From: Limonium bicolor
Lineage: Eukaryota > Streptophyta > Magnoliopsida > Caryophyllales > Plumbaginaceae
Assembly: GCA_023374045.1 (NCBI GenBank)
Contig: CM041776.1
Coordinates: 284,221,873 to 284,285,872 of the forward strand
Length of the DNA stretch: 64,000 nt
Reading direction: 5' to 3'
The position numbers and the translations under genes are program-made. The notes beneath the pieces are model-generated. The model did not search any database. It was not told the DNA's origin and saw only the letters and a program-made list of their open reading frames with translations. Of the stretch, positions 21,989-33,991 are shown piece after piece. The number at the start of each line of letters is the position of its first letter. Positions within the stretch are counted from its first letter, which is position 1.

Positions 21989-22306
21989 CTAAAATGGATA
22001 ATGCCTCCTAAAAAGTGTCTTACTCACTAAGTCAGGTAGCTGTTGCTTAGAAGACGCATATTCAAGCGCTATTATCCCTTCCTGTAACTTATGAAGGACG
22101 AAATGAACATCCAGGTCGATATGTTTGGTCCTCTCAAGCATCAATGGATTCCTAGTGATGTGGATCGCTGCTTGACTGTCGGATTTGACTGAAATAGGTT
22201 GTATATTCTCCACACCTAGCTCATGGACCAACCTTGTTATCCAGCTCAACTCAGCTATAACTTGCCTCATTGCATGGTATTCAGATTTGACTGAGGATAA
22301 AGCCAC
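21989..22306 (-). pseudogene. Copia 1 RNase H fragment
   Basis: The frame contains SSVKSEYHAM (usual form SSAEAEY), ISVKSDSQAAIHI and MLERTKHIDLDVHFV, the conserved C-terminal RNase H region of copia polyproteins. Upstream, RT and RNase H lie in other frames. Confidence 0.85.
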
Positions 22307-22431
22307 CGTGGACTGCTTCTTGCACTTCTAAGATAATGGACTTCCTCTAAGACTGATGTAATACCCATTGATAGATCGTCTGGTATTGGGACAACCTGCC
22401 AATCAGCATCACAGTAAGCAACTAAATCGAA

Positions 22432-23385
22432 TTACCTATTGTTATTAAAAAGTAACCCATATCCCAAATTCCCTTTAACATATCTCAGATTGTGTAAATA
22501 AGCTTTATAATGAAAATCTGTGGGAAAATCAAGGAATTGACTAAGAACTTGGTTAGATAAACAAAGGTTAGGTCTAGTATGCGATAAGAAATTCAACTTG
22601 CCAACAAGACGCCTATAAAGACTATGATTTAACATTTCCTTTCCCACATTTATTCTTAATTTTGCATTGAGATCTAAAAGGCTGACAGTAGGTCTCTTGT
22701 CTTGACAATCAACTCTCCTATAAGATTCTCACTATACCCTTTCTACAACATAATGATGCCTTCGGTTGTATGTAGAAACTGCATTTCTAAGAAGAGATTC
22801 AACCTTCTCATATCTTTAATCCTAAACATTTTATCCAAATCATGTTTAATGCTTATAATCAAGCCCAAATAATCACCAATTAACTAAATGTCATCGACAT
22901 AAACAATAAAAACATACTTTTCCATCAGAAACTTTGGTAGATAAAGAGTAATTATTTAAGGAATGTTTGAAACCAAGAGCTTTCAGGAAGACACTTAGCT
23001 TATGATGTGCCTAGAAGCTTGTTTCAGACCTTAAAGAGACTTCTTTAATTTACACACCTTTCCTGAATTTTCTAACTTATGTCCTTTGGGGATGTCCATG
23101 TAGACAACTTCCTCCAAATCACCATAGAGGAAGGCATGATTAACATCCAATTTGCTCAAAAAACCAATTCCTTTTAGCTGTTATTAAAACTAAGGCCTCG
23201 ATGGTGGTAAACTTGACAACTTGTGATAGGGTTTCCGTGTAGTCTATACCTAGCCTTTGAGTGAACCCCTTTGTAACATTTCTTTCCTTGCACCTTTTCA
23301 AAGTGTCATCAGCCCTATGTTTGAATTTATAAACCCATTTGCACCTTATGATTTCTTTCCTAAGGGAAAGTCTACTATGTCCCAA
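22432..23385 (-). pseudogene. Copia 1 reverse transcriptase, fragmented
   Basis: CKWVYKFKHRADDTLKR and KGFTQRLGIDYTETLSQVVK (about 23140-23330) mark the start of copia RT. The catalytic YVDD is still readable near 22880, followed at once by a stop. YRRLVGKLNFLSHTRPNL (about 22560-22620) marks the end. At least three reading frames are needed, so RT is dead. Confidence 0.88.
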
Positions 23386-23873
23386 GTTTTATTCCTATCA
23401 AGGGCCTCAAATTCTTCTATCATGGCCTGTTTCCATCTAGGATCTTTGATTTATATCATCTTCATAATAAACAGGTTATGTTCCTTATCGAGTACAATAT
23501 GCAAACAGGCAAGAGAACCAACATTTTCAGTCAAGGAATAAAAGGTACCTAGGCAACATGGACCCAACAATACTATCACTTTTATCCCAAATTTCAATGT
23601 TATTATCAGTAGCAGCAGGGGAATAAAAAACAAGATCCGTGTCAATGATAATGACATGTGCAACATTTGAAATACGATCATTGAGAATTTGAGAGAAAAG
23701 GTCCAAAGAAGACTTATCTATGTTTGAATCACTCGAGTGCCCTACAATGTAATCCTCTAGATATTTAGACTGCTTCCTCTCTCTCTGTGACCGTCTAACA
23801 GTCTGATCCTCATGTTCCAGTATTTTTGTCTCATCCTGACACTACCGGAAATCAATGACACTTGATGGATCAT

Positions 23874-24542
23874 TTATAATATCAAAAATCCCAGGGGTAC
23901 TGACAGGTTAATAATAATTGTGACCTTCATCATCTTCACTTGCTGTAATGAGCTAATTATGAGTATTTTAAGGACCTGTAACACTTTCAACAGTCTCATT
24001 AGGACACAAATTTTGAAACTAAGGAAAACAAGATCATTCTTATCATAAGACCTGTCAACTTTTCTAAACGGATAAAGATATATTTTCATGAAAAATGACA
24101 TATGTACTAAAGATAACCTTGTTATTATCAAGGTCAAGTAGTTTATAACCTTTCTTACCTTGTTCATAACCCAGGAACACAGCCTTGACCGATCTGGAGG
24201 CAAACTTGTCATGAAGATCTTTATTAATATTAGCAAAAAAAGACAACCAAAACATTTCAAGGATTTATAATAAGGTTTGACATTATAAATAATTTCAAAG
24301 GGGCTCTTATTATCTGCACTCCACAAGGGCATTCTATTTATGAGGAACACAACAGTTAAGACACTTTCCCCCAAAAACACATTAGGCAAACCAGAAAGGA
24401 ACATGAGAGCCTTAGCAATTTCTAAGATATGCCGATGCTTGCGCTCCACAACCCCACTTTGTTGTGGGGTATGAGGGCATGTCACTTGGTACTGAATTCC
24501 ATTATTTTCTAAGAAATTAGCAACAACCCTAGAACTACCCAA
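23874..24542 (-). pseudogene. Copia 1 integrase fragment
   Basis: VANFLENNGIQYQVTCPHTP followed by QQSGVVERKHRHILE is the copia integrase core region, ending in the catalytic glutamate (VERKHR). LKCFGCLFL and the AVFLGYEQGKKGYKLLD block (in a second frame at 24064-24255) follow as usual. The N-terminal HHCC part is not intact. Confidence 0.88.
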
Positions 24543-25235
24543 TTCATAACCATTATCGGTTCTTATAGCTTTAACTTTCCTATTAACTGAGTCTCAATCA
24601 TCGTTGAGATAAATCAGCGATTATACTGAAAGAATTAGGCTTTGAAGCACAAAGATGAACCCAGGTAGCCCTACTTATATCATCAACAAGAGTGAGGAAA
24701 TATGAGAAACCATTGTATATCTTAACCTTTTATGGAACCCACAAGTCAATATGCACCAAATCAAAGATCTCACTGCATTTAGTAGAAATATTGTTGAAAG
24801 GAAGTCTATGACTTTTAGCACAAGCACAAGCACAAGATTAGCATACAAACTGCCTACCTTTCAAAGTATCCCTAAAAAGATCCGGCTTAATCAATGTTTC
24901 CTTAGGATTATGCCTCAAATGGTGCCAAAGGCTGAAAACATCTTTACAATCAAAGCCTAGACCTATAATTTCATTATTACAAGCCAAGATGTTGGAATTC
25001 TGATTTAAATCCTTGCTATTGTTCTGATTTAAGATGTACTAGCCTCTGTAGTTCCTCCCAATGTGAACCAGATATTATTGATTCCTTTCCTAACAATCCT
25101 GATAATCAGAACCAAAAACAAATTTACCATTCATGTGTTCACACTACTTACTGATAGAAATCAGTTTAAATTTAAAGATAGGGACGAACAGAACATCATC
25201 TAAAGTGATCAGAGAATTGATCTTAATTTTTCCTA

Positions 25236-25457
25236 TTATTTTAACATATTAGGGGTGCCCATTTGGCATATAATGTGATTATCAAATAGGGAGAGGTCAC
25301 CACACATATGATCAGAGGCACCACTATCCAATATCCAGTCACTTTGACTCAAAAGATTGTCATAATTAGCATTCATTAGTAGCTTGAAATTGTTTAAACA
25401 AAAGAAGGTGAAAGAAGTTTTACCGACGAAACCACAATTAGTTTGGTTGGGTTGCAT
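25236..25457 (-). pseudogene. Copia 1 protease fragment
   Basis: WILDSGASDHMCGDLSLF carries the aspartic protease catalytic triad DSGAS typical of copia elements. The flanking gag and integrase parts are in other frames. Confidence 0.85.
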
Positions 25458-26137
25458 CCTTATTACTGCGCTGCGACTTACTTATGTAGTCCAGCAATTT
25501 GCTAATTTGCTCCTTTGAAAGCACACCACCAATAGGATCCTTGGGCATAGTTTCCCTTTCTTCTACACAGCTTAACGCTGGTGTCTCATCTTCTTATCTT
25601 ATTGTTACGCCAGTTTGGAGGAAACCCATTCTTGTGAAAACATTTGTCCTCACCGTGACCAAGCTTGTGGCAATAAGTGCAAATGATGGTAGTGTGCTTC
25701 TGGTTTAAACCCTTGCTGGCAATCTTCCTTCCCTAATTTACGACAAAGGACAGGGAAGACTCGTCTCCTCCTTTGTTCTCATAGACATGTTTTTGTCTCT
25801 CTTCTTGGAGTAGGATGACAAAAACTTGGTCCATAGATGGAAGTTTAGACATCATTAAGATATTCCCTCAGACAACAGAGAATTTTTTATTTAACTCTAT
25901 AAGGAAATGAATCACCCTTCTTTCTCTTATATATTCCATGAAATGATTTGGGTCTTCGCAAGAACAAGTTAGGCGGGTTGGGGTTGGCCTCGTTGCGTCA
26001 ATTTCGTCCCACAGACTCTTAATCTTTGTGAAATATTGATAAACTTCATTTGTACCTTGGACAATAGTTTAGAGGTGATGCTCTAAGTCGTAAATCCTCG
26101 TAGCATCTGAATGATTGTAGCAGGGGCAAAGTTGTTT

Positions 26138-26513
26138 CTAGACAAGAGCCATTGTGAAAGCAAACTTTACACTTTCGGTTATCGATTTCTTGAGCGTCAT
26201 CAGTAACCAGGTTTTGACCATAAAGTCATATCTAGACCACACATGGGCTCTAGCCATTGAATCTGTCAGTTTAGGGAGGGAAACGTCCACAAATCCAAGC
26301 TTGCTCTTTGCCCCTAACGCTATACTCATCACCATCTTCCAGCAAAGGAAACCAACTTCTTCGAACTTTCTTGTGAGAATGAGACCAGGGTGGTCTGAAT
26401 TACTCAAGAACAGAAGGGTCGCTGGACTCTAACATGGGCCCTGGTGTCTTAGCGCTCCTAACATCTCCACCAATTTGGGATTTGACATCTTTCTTTCCCA
26501 TTTCAGAAGACAT
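26138..26513 (-). pseudogene. Copia 1 gag, N-terminal part
   Basis: An ATG at 26513 opens MSSEMGKKDVKSQIGGD. After a frameshift near 26410 the frame continues SDHPGLILTRKFEEVGFLCW, the gag opening found in plant copia elements. The CCHC zinc knuckle expected downstream is degraded around 25.6-25.7 kb. Confidence 0.7.
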
Positions 26514-26681
26514 TCATATGCAAGAGAGATGGAAGAAAAATAGGAAGGAAGGGTTCGGTGGTGGAAGAACGACGCAAAATTAGAAGCTCCAGAAATTTCT
26601 TGAAGGAATAGATACAAAACCGCATCGAAGAATCAAATTACCAAGAGGAAGAACATATAACAGAAGATCCAAGGAACTTCT

Positions 26682-26693
26682 GCTCTGATACCA
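26682..26693 (-). other. Copia 1 primer binding site
   Basis: The minus strand reads TGGTATCAGAGC directly after the 5' LTR, complementary to the 3' end of plant initiator methionine tRNA, the usual copia primer. Confidence 0.9.
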
Positions 26694-26958
26694 TAATAAG
26701 ATTTAGAGAAGAACAGAAGAACACCATGAGATTCGCTCAGTCTCAATTTGAGACTCACGGAGAAGAAGATTTCAGAGGAGAGAGAGCATCAAAATTGTTC
26801 TCTTGTTACCATCACACTAAAACCCTAGACTGTATTAAAAGGAAGATAAGATAGAAAGACTATGTTACCCCATAAAAACTAAGACTAACAGTAGTAACAT
26901 TTAACCAAACAAAAACTAGTAGACATAAATAAATACAGGAATAAATAGTCTCTCAACA
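26694..26958 (-). repeat. Copia 1, 5' LTR
   Basis: Forward strand begins TAATAAGATTTAGAGAAG (the terminal TG of the other LTR is mutated here to TA) and ends CTCTCAACA, directly followed by the AAGTC target duplication. Confidence 0.92.
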
Positions 26959-26963
26959 AAGTC

Positions 26964-27300
26964 ACACACAACCAAGAGCGACGCAACAAGGCAGCGAGGA
27001 GAAGAAGCTACTAATTTCTCAAATCGGTAATGCGTTGAAGAGGACGATGACACGTTTTCTTCAAACTATTTGATTACTCACCACAAACTTGGATCAGTTT
27101 GTTATCATTTTGTGTATAGCTATTTTGGATGTGATATTAATGTCATTGCTATCACTGAATGAAAACTCTAAGAGGTTGTCAAAAGACTAAGGTAGTTATT
27201 GTGGTACTAATGTCTATAGGCAGGGCAATATGTAGGTTTATGATGGTTGTTTACATAAGCCTAGGATGGTATTGGTATTTCTCCGCTTAATCTTTGTGTA
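26964..27300. other. Gap between copia 1 and LINE 1, no gene seen
   Basis: The first part continues the target sequence of copia 1 (CGACGCAACAAGGCAGCGAGG). No reading frame or repeat is recognisable. Confidence 0.5.
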
Positions 27301-27508
27301 AGTAGAAAAAAAGAGTTTGTTTGCTTTTAATAATAACTACCAACTTCATGACATACATCCAAAGAGATTACAACTTAATCACCTACATCTTATAGTTCTA
27401 GAGATCAAGTTCTCGTCCTTATTCTTAGGGGAATTATAGTCCCTTCAAATAAGAACCTCCCTATAAGATGGATTAAACATCTTGCCTACCAAAATAGTAG
27501 GAAACAAA

Positions 27509-27859
27509 TCAACTTAGTTGTTCACTACAAACAAAGTTTTCAAAAGATCTAATAAGATTTGTAATCTTAGCACACTTTAACTTCTTCACTGGATCAAATA
27601 TTTGACCTTCCTTGGAAACAATTCGGAGGAATTTACCTTTCACATTATCACAATAGTTGCTTTGACTACCAGCACACAGTGCAAGCTCTAAGGAAATTCG
27701 ACCTACTACTATATGTGCCATCTGCTCTTTGCTAGAGAAAACCATTTGTTTGTTGTAAGCAATGATTAGGATGCCCTTCTCATCTTTAACTAATCCTACA
27801 ATCTGAAAACCACTCCCCGCCTTATAGAAAATAGACCAACTTGCATAGTTTATCTTCAA
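27509..27859 (-). pseudogene. LINE 1 RNase H-like domain fragment
   Basis: YASWSIFYKAGSGFQIVGLV followed by KDEKGILIIAY resembles the opening beta-hairpin of the RNase H domain at the end of plant LINE ORF2, where D-x-S and G-x-G-x(V/I)xRD are usual. The first catalytic aspartate is replaced here. Confidence 0.6.
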
Positions 27860-29112
27860 ACGGATATCTATTGGGTAGACTGGATTTCAAACCACTTGAT
27901 TTTTAACATCAAAACACGTCTGGTAAGCTTCATGGGATCTGTTTTGATCAACATTGTCCACCAAGCTAGCTCTGAATTATGCATGCACTTGTTTTGAGCA
28001 TCATAATGATCCACATAATATTAGCCACATAGATAGCATTTCCCTACTCCATCTTGAAGCTTTTAAGATAAAACAATCAATCACAGCTTCATTGTCATCT
28101 TTAGGATGGTCATGGTCTCTTATCAGATTATTCCACATTTCTTTCACAACACAATAGTGAGAAAAATAGTGGGAGTGAAAGTCTGGTTTTCCAAAAAACA
28201 ATAATCAGTACTGCTCCCTATTCTTTTGCCAATATTCCCTTGACAAGGAGATATGTTATCCAAGAATTTCCATAGATTGAGCTTTACTCTAGGAGAACTT
28301 ACTTTGGTAAGAGATGGTTCAAACTTCAAAGATCAAATTGGAACCAGAAGAGTTCCCCTTCTATTGCAGACTCAATAAGTAAATGTAACCAGACTTGACT
28401 ACGTAGAGATTATCATAAGAAAAGTGCTAGGTCCACCTGTATAACTCCGAATGATTGATTAGAAAAGAAGCTATAACATCAGTATCATGTTGAGATAGAA
28501 AGTGCCTCAATTAAACAGTACCCCATTTTGTCTAGGAATAATTAAGATAGTTAGCAACTTTCATAGATCTGTTGTTGTCATATGAGCTGTTGTTCGACAA
28601 AGAGAAACTTCCCTCTTTTGGAATCTAGGGGAAATCCAAGAAAGGGGTTGAGTCACCTCTTTCTATCTGCTTCCTAATACCCACATTGAGATGAATGATA
28701 TTTAAACAAATTGACTTCCAAATGGGACTAGAATTTTTAACTAAGGTGGCTTTGGTTATGCAATGGTTTGGGTAGTAAAGGATCTTCATGACTGTGGCTA
28801 TTAAAGAGTTAGGAAACATAAAAAATCTTCAGAGTTGTTTTAAGATCATAGCTTTGTTGAACAAATCTATGTCTTAAAAACTCATGCCTCCCTCTTGAGA
28901 ATTTGAACAAATCTTATTTTATTTGACCAGTGCATAACCTTAGTCCCTTTGTTACCCCCCTGCCCCCAACAGAAGCCAGAAATAGCTGAGTTTAATTTGG
29001 AGATAATGCCTTTGGGAAGTTGAAATATATACATTGTGAAAAAGAAGAACTTGAAGAACACTTGAAATCATGATATATCTCGTTGCCTGAGACATGGGCT
29101 TAATCCGTGAGG

Positions 29113-30250
29113 CTATTCTTTTTTGTACAAAACTGAATAAGTAGAAGTACATTTTAGTTTTTTCCTACCCACCTTGAGAGGAAGACCCAAGTACTTGGAG
29201 AGCCGGGGAACCTCTTGAACACCAAGGGATTTCACTAGGTGAGTTTTTGTGGAGGGAAGCAACTTGACACTAAATTTGATTTCAGATTTATCAAAATTGA
29301 TTTGGTGTGCAGAAGAGGTAAAAAAGATTTTGAGAATATTTTTTAGATTTGAGACATTTTGGATCAGTGCCAAAGAAAATTATATCATTCATGAAGGCAG
29401 GGTGAGTGATAGAAGGACTTCCAAATAAGAGCTTAATCCCTTTGAAATCACCTTCTCTGTTAGCTTGATCAATACAACTGGAAAAAGCTTCTTCAACTAG
29501 GACAAAAAGTAAAGGGGATAGTGGGCCCCCTTGCCTTATTCCCCTAATTTTCTTAACGAATCCTCGTGGAGCTCCATTGGCTATAACAACCCAATTCACA
29601 GAAGAGATATAGTTCTGAACAATAGTTAGCCAGTTTGAGGGAAACCCCACAACTTTTAGAATCTTTATAATAAAGTTTCACTCAAGTCTATCATAAGCCT
29701 TGCTAGTTGCTTGACTAGGAAATGATGAAGCTTACCAGCCAGATCCACATTATCAGTTAACAATCTTCCCTTTACAAAACCATCTTGATTGTCAGAAATA
29801 AAGCATGAGACAATATCTTGAACTCTATTTCCTAACACTTTAGAGACAATTTTGTAAATAAAATCACAGAGAGCAATTGGTCTAACTTGCTGATTTTAGT
29901 AGCACCTTGATTTTTGGAATAAGAGCAATAAAATAATCATTGAAGTGGGCATGCATCTCACCCCCACCCAAGATATTCAACATAACATCAGTAACATATG
30001 AACCAATAATAGACCAGTAGCTTTCAATAAATTTACCATTGAAAACATTTGGGCCTGGTGACTTAGCTGCTCCCATTTCCTTAACCGCCTAGATAATCTC
30101 ACTCACAACATAAGGTAGGGTTAGCTCTTGGATATTATCAGAAGAAATTCTATCATTAACTGCCTTTTCAAATAGCTGGTCAATAACTGGATTAGAAGAG
30201 GAGAACAAGCCCTCAAGATAATTCCTAATAACTTTTTCAATTTGAGGAAC
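29113..30250 (-). pseudogene. LINE 1 reverse transcriptase core, fragmented
   Basis: In order: NYLEGLFSSSNPVIDQLFEK, GAAKSPGPNVFNGKFIESYW, FIALIPKI, GFPSNWLTIVQNYISSVNW, GIRQGGPLSPLLFVL, FMNDIIFFG (degenerate catalytic site) and KYLGLPLKVGRKK. These are the consecutive landmarks of plant L1-type RT. The order is intact but several frames and stops intervene. Confidence 0.85.
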
Positions 30251-30284
30251 CATACTGCATTTGAAGAAGGACGTGTCTTAGCTA

Positions 30285-30995
30285 CAACAGGATGTTGCAA
30301 TTCTGGCTACATCCGCTGATGTGGCAAGGTTTTTTTTTTTTACAGAAAAGTATAATTGATGCTAAGAAAACTTGTACTGATGGTCATACAAACCTGTACA
30401 AATATTCATTAAAACATGTACATTCTCACGTAAAAACATGTACATCCTCGCATTAAAAACATACTAATGATCACATAAACCTGTACGAATCATTAAATAT
30501 GTACATCCTCAGATTAAAATAAGTACATATAAGGGAGAAAACATGTACATATGGCCATACAAACATGTACAGATGTTCATTAAAAACATGTACATTCTCA
30601 CATTTGAACATGCACATTGTCATATTAAAACATGCATATTCTCACATTGAAATATGTACATACATCCTCACATTAAAATATCATCTTATACATGTAAAAA
30701 TAATTTTTTTAAAAGTTGTCAAAACATATCCATGACTGGTCTTGTTTTGAAGAGCTTGAATTTAGATGAACAATGATATAATTTTTTTTCATTTTGGACT
30801 TATATATTAAAAGTTACAACCATTTAAATTATTGTTGTTGTGATAAAGATAAAGAAAAAAAAAAGAAAAAAAATACTAAGTAAAAGCATGCCTGAATACG
30901 GAAGTTCCAGTTTTCTAATTACAAAACCACCCCTTCCCCTATTTTCTAAATTACAAAATTATCCCTGGATGTAGCCATCCTAGCTACAAGCACAT
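30285..30995. mobile_element. Non-autonomous TIR-like element inside LINE 1, with ACATGTAC repeats
   Basis: The LINE frame is interrupted between a GLKDSFLQ part (about 31010) and VPQIEKVI (about 30250). The interruption is bordered by CTTAGCTACA...TGGCTACATCC on the left and GGATGTAGCCA...TGTAGCCAAG on the right, which are inverted. The LINE sequence TTTGAAGAAGGA is present on both sides (about 30259 and 31012, one base different), like an imperfect target duplication. Inside, a ~30 bp unit with ACATGTACAT and TCTCACATTAAAA recurs about ten times. Non-coding. Confidence 0.6.
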
Positions 30996-31220
30996 GTAGC
31001 CAAGAAATTGGGTTTGAAGAAAGGAGTCTTTCAGCCCAAAAATGTTGTTAACCCTCTTAGACAAAGTTGCCTTATAGTGGAAGAAACCAATATATTCTTA
31101 TCCCCAACTTTGATTCTGGAGTCCTTAGATCTTTGTTTCCAATACACCTCTTCTTCGTACACCAACAATTCAATTTCAGTGAGCAATCTCTTCCTATTCG
31201 TATCAGCCCTTGAGTAAGAG

Positions 31221-33364
31221 GAGAAAATTTTCGCCGAAATACTATTTGTAAAAAAAAATTACAAGAGGTGGCTTTTTTTCAGAAAAATTACGCGGGAGTG
31301 CTAAAACAATGCAAAGAAACCGCATCGGGACGATGCATCTTGCGGAAAACCGCATTGGAGCAATGCAATTTCTAGTTTTTTTTCAGAAACCGCATGCGCC
31401 AAACACGACTTTGCCAGAAACCGCATCAGAGCAGTGCGGTTTCTTTGCAAACCGTACGATCTGAAAAAAATTTCAAATTTAATCTGAGCCATCCGTCTCC
31501 GCGGTTTCTGCGATTATGTTGGATAAGATTATCAAAATAGGTGTATAAGTTAGCTACAAAATATGTAGACATGTAGGTAATGGTTTAAATTTATTTTTTA
31601 AAATAATTTAGTCTTTAATATGTTCATTAAATTAGTAATTAATTATGGTCATTACTTTATAGCTTGTTATTCTTCAAATTAGGTGTATAAATTAGTTAAA
31701 ATAATATGTAGACATCTAGTTAATGGCTTACATTAATTTTTGTAAGTTTTAGTTGCTTAATATTATATATAATCATAATAAATTTGTGTTGTTAAATTTA
31801 TTATGTTTAGATCTTGTAAATTGGTTTGTAGTTAGTTAAAATATGTTTGGACTTGTTGTTATAAGTCAATATTAGATTTTTTTGCATCTATGTGTACATA
31901 TTTTTTTAGCCGACTTATACAACTTTTTTAATGAGAAATAACTTGTATATTAATGGTCCTAATTAGTTACGAATTATATAGTTAATTAAACAACTAAAAC
32001 TTACAAAAAAAATTTAAACAATTAACTACATGTATACATATTTTTTAGCCAACTTATACAACTTTTTTTGATGAAAAATAACTTATAAATTAATGGTCAT
32101 AATTAATTACGAATTATATACTTAATTTAAACAACTAATACTTCAAAAATTGATTTTTACCTATAACAATATGTGTACATATTTTTTTAGCCAACATATT
32201 CTTCTATCTTGATGGAAAACATATTATTAATGGTCATAATTAACTACGAATTTTATAGTTAATTAAACAACTAAAACAAACAAAAAATAATTTAAACAAT
32301 TAACTACATATGTACTTATTTTTTTAGTCAACTTATACAACTTTTTTGATAAAAAATAACTTATATATTAATGGTCATAATTAATTGCAAATTATATAGT
32401 TAATTAAACAACCAAAAATTAAAAAAATAATTTAAACAATTAACTACATGTGTACATATTTTTTTAGCCAACTTATACAACTTTTTTTGATGAAAAATAA
32501 CTTATAAATTAATGGTCATAATTAATTACGAATTTTATACTTAATTAAACAACTAATACTTCAAAAATTGATTTTTACCCATAACCATATGTGTACATAT
32601 TTTTTTAGCCAACCTATTCTTCTATCTTGATGGAAAACATATTATACATTAATGGTCATAATTAATTACGAATTTTATAGTTAATTAAACCACTAAAACT
32701 TACCCAAATTATTTAAAAAATTAACTACATTATTTTTTAGCCAACTTATACAACTTTTTTTTGATGAAAAATAAATTATAAATTAATGGCCATAATTAAT
32801 TAAAATTAATATATAATTTAACAACTACAACTTCAATGATCAACTTTACATATAACATTATACCTACTTACTTTTTATATTAATTTATACACCTTTTTGA
32901 ATTAACAAGTTATAAAATAGTGCATTAATTACTTATGAATTAAAATAATAATTAAACAATAAAGTAAATGAAAAAAAATATTGAGCTATAACAACAAATC
33001 CACATAATTTTAAGCTAACTAAAATTCAATCTACACGCCTACACATTATAATTAGTTGCACAAATTAATTAACTAATTAAACTATCACGGAGCACGGATG
33101 GCTCAGATTAAATCCAAATTTTTTTTCAGATCATACGGTTTGCAAAGAAACCGCACTGCTCCGATGCGGTTTCTGGCAAAGTCGCGTTTGGCCGATACGG
33201 TTTCTGGAAAAAAACTAGAAACTGTGTTGCTCCGATGCGGTTTTCCGCAAGATGCATCGACCCGATGCGGTTTCTTTGCATCGTTTTGGTACTTCCGCGT
33301 AATTTTTTTGAAACCACTACAAGTAATTTTTATACAAATGGGATTTCAACGAAATTTTTCCAGA
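31221..33364. mobile_element. Large foldback element with satellite-like loop
   Basis: The left arm (about 31221-31500) and right arm (about 33098-33364) are inverted copies at roughly 85-90% by eye. The outer ends are GAGAAAATTTTCGCCGAAAT and the complement of GGAAAAATTTCGTTGAAATC. Each arm carries four or five copies of GAAACCGCAT with local palindromes (ACCGCATCAGAGCAGTGCGGT). The ~1.6 kb between the arms is AT-rich and tandemly repeated. There is no transposase and no clear target duplication. It sits at the truncated 5' edge of LINE 1. Confidence 0.8.
31500..33095. repeat. AT-rich ~140 bp tandem array with trimeric higher-order pattern
   Basis: TTAGCCAACTTATACAAC or its variant recurs at about 31905, 32047, 32187, 32323, 32463, 32605, 32737 and 32876, spacing 132-142 bp. 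Each unit also has TTAATGGTCATAATTAATTA and GTGTACATATTTTT. A distinct variant (AACATATTCTTCTATCTTGA) occurs at about 32187 and again at 32605, 418 bp apart, so every third unit is of a second type. Confidence 0.8.
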
Positions 33365-33820
33365 TATGATATTAAGCTCTTTCTTTCTGGTTGAAATTTT
33401 CCATCTGATCTTACTTCTTGACCACCCTCTTCAATCTTGAAGCTTCTTATAGCACAACTTGCCAATTTCTGATCAATGGTGAAAGCTTCATTTCCCCACA
33501 TCTCCCAGAAAATATCTCTACATTTGGCTTCCAAACACCAATTATTTATGTATATATATTAACAGTTACCGTAGTGGTTGATTACAACACAATAAAGTCC
33601 GGTACGGTGACGATGTTGCATCCTGGTGATGATTTTGGAATTACTGTGTCGTTATTGTCATCATATGTCATGACAGCTAACTAATTACACTCCTTAATTA
33701 GAGCAAATCCACCTATCTTCTCTTTTCTCGTTGCTTATCTAATAAACGTATGGAAATTAATTACGATTGGTTGTATCGCTGCATCAACTGACAATAATAA
33801 ATATTTACAATTTTTCTTTT
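33365..33820. other. Sequence between foldback and SINE, unassigned
   Basis: A minus-strand frame at 33346-33534 (FWEMWGNEAFTIDQKLASCA) is open but unrecognised and starts without an ATG. It may be the continuation of LINE 1 or other element DNA. Nothing firmer can be said. Confidence 0.3.
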
Positions 33821-33991
33821 TTGGTTTCCCACCGGTTCACCACATTGGGCTACATCTGGTTTGGGGATCGGCACTGGGTAGCCTAAGCAAGGTCAGTCCC
33901 CTCCCAATGGACGTTGTGGGGGATTGAACCGTGGTTCTCCCTACCAAGTGCAGCCCCAAACACCACTGCACCAACGCGTCATTGGTTTTAT
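33821..33991 (-). mobile_element. tRNA-derived SINE
   Basis: The minus strand has an A-box-like TTGGTGCAGTGGTG near its start and a B box GGTTCAATCCC about 35-45 bp downstream, the internal RNA polymerase III promoter of tRNA-derived SINEs. It ends in GGGAAACCAA. Flanks carry the 12 bp duplication AATTTTTCTTTT (33809-33820 and 33992-34003). Length 171 bp. Confidence 0.9.

Larger units (their letters stand above)
21627..26958 (-). mobile_element. Ty1/copia retrotransposon 1, structurally complete but decayed
   Basis: Two similar LTRs (21627-21896 and 26694-26958) enclose copia genes read right to left: gag, protease, integrase, reverse transcriptase, RNase H, the order that defines copia. The element is flanked by the 5 bp duplication AAGTC (21622-21626 and 26959-26963). 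The primer binding site (26682-26693) and a polypurine tract (by 21897) are in place. The LTRs differ at many positions and every domain is broken by frameshifts or stops, so it is old and cannot move on its own. Length 5,332 bp. Confidence 0.95.
27300..31225 (-). mobile_element. LINE-type retrotransposon 1, decayed and interrupted
   Basis: Read right to left: an RT linker (EEEVYWKQRSKDSRI, then GDKN, about 31110-31150), a ~700 bp foreign insert, RT (VPQIEKVIRNYLEGL near 30200, AAKSPGPNVFNGKF near 30050, GIRQGGPLSPLLFVLVEEAF near 29530), a zf-RVT-like region near 28 kb and an RNase H-like end at 27509-27859. The catalytic FADD has become FMND in the piece at 29291-29650. Many frameshifts and stops are present. 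The endonuclease is missing: the 5' side stops at the large foldback at 31221. The 3' boundary near 27.3 kb is approximate and no target duplication was found. Confidence 0.82.

Noticed and set aside
33098..33394. Frame MAQIKSKFFFRSYGLQRNRT and its mirror at 31301-31492
   Set aside because: They are the two arms of the foldback read as protein; similarity between them reflects the inverted repeat.
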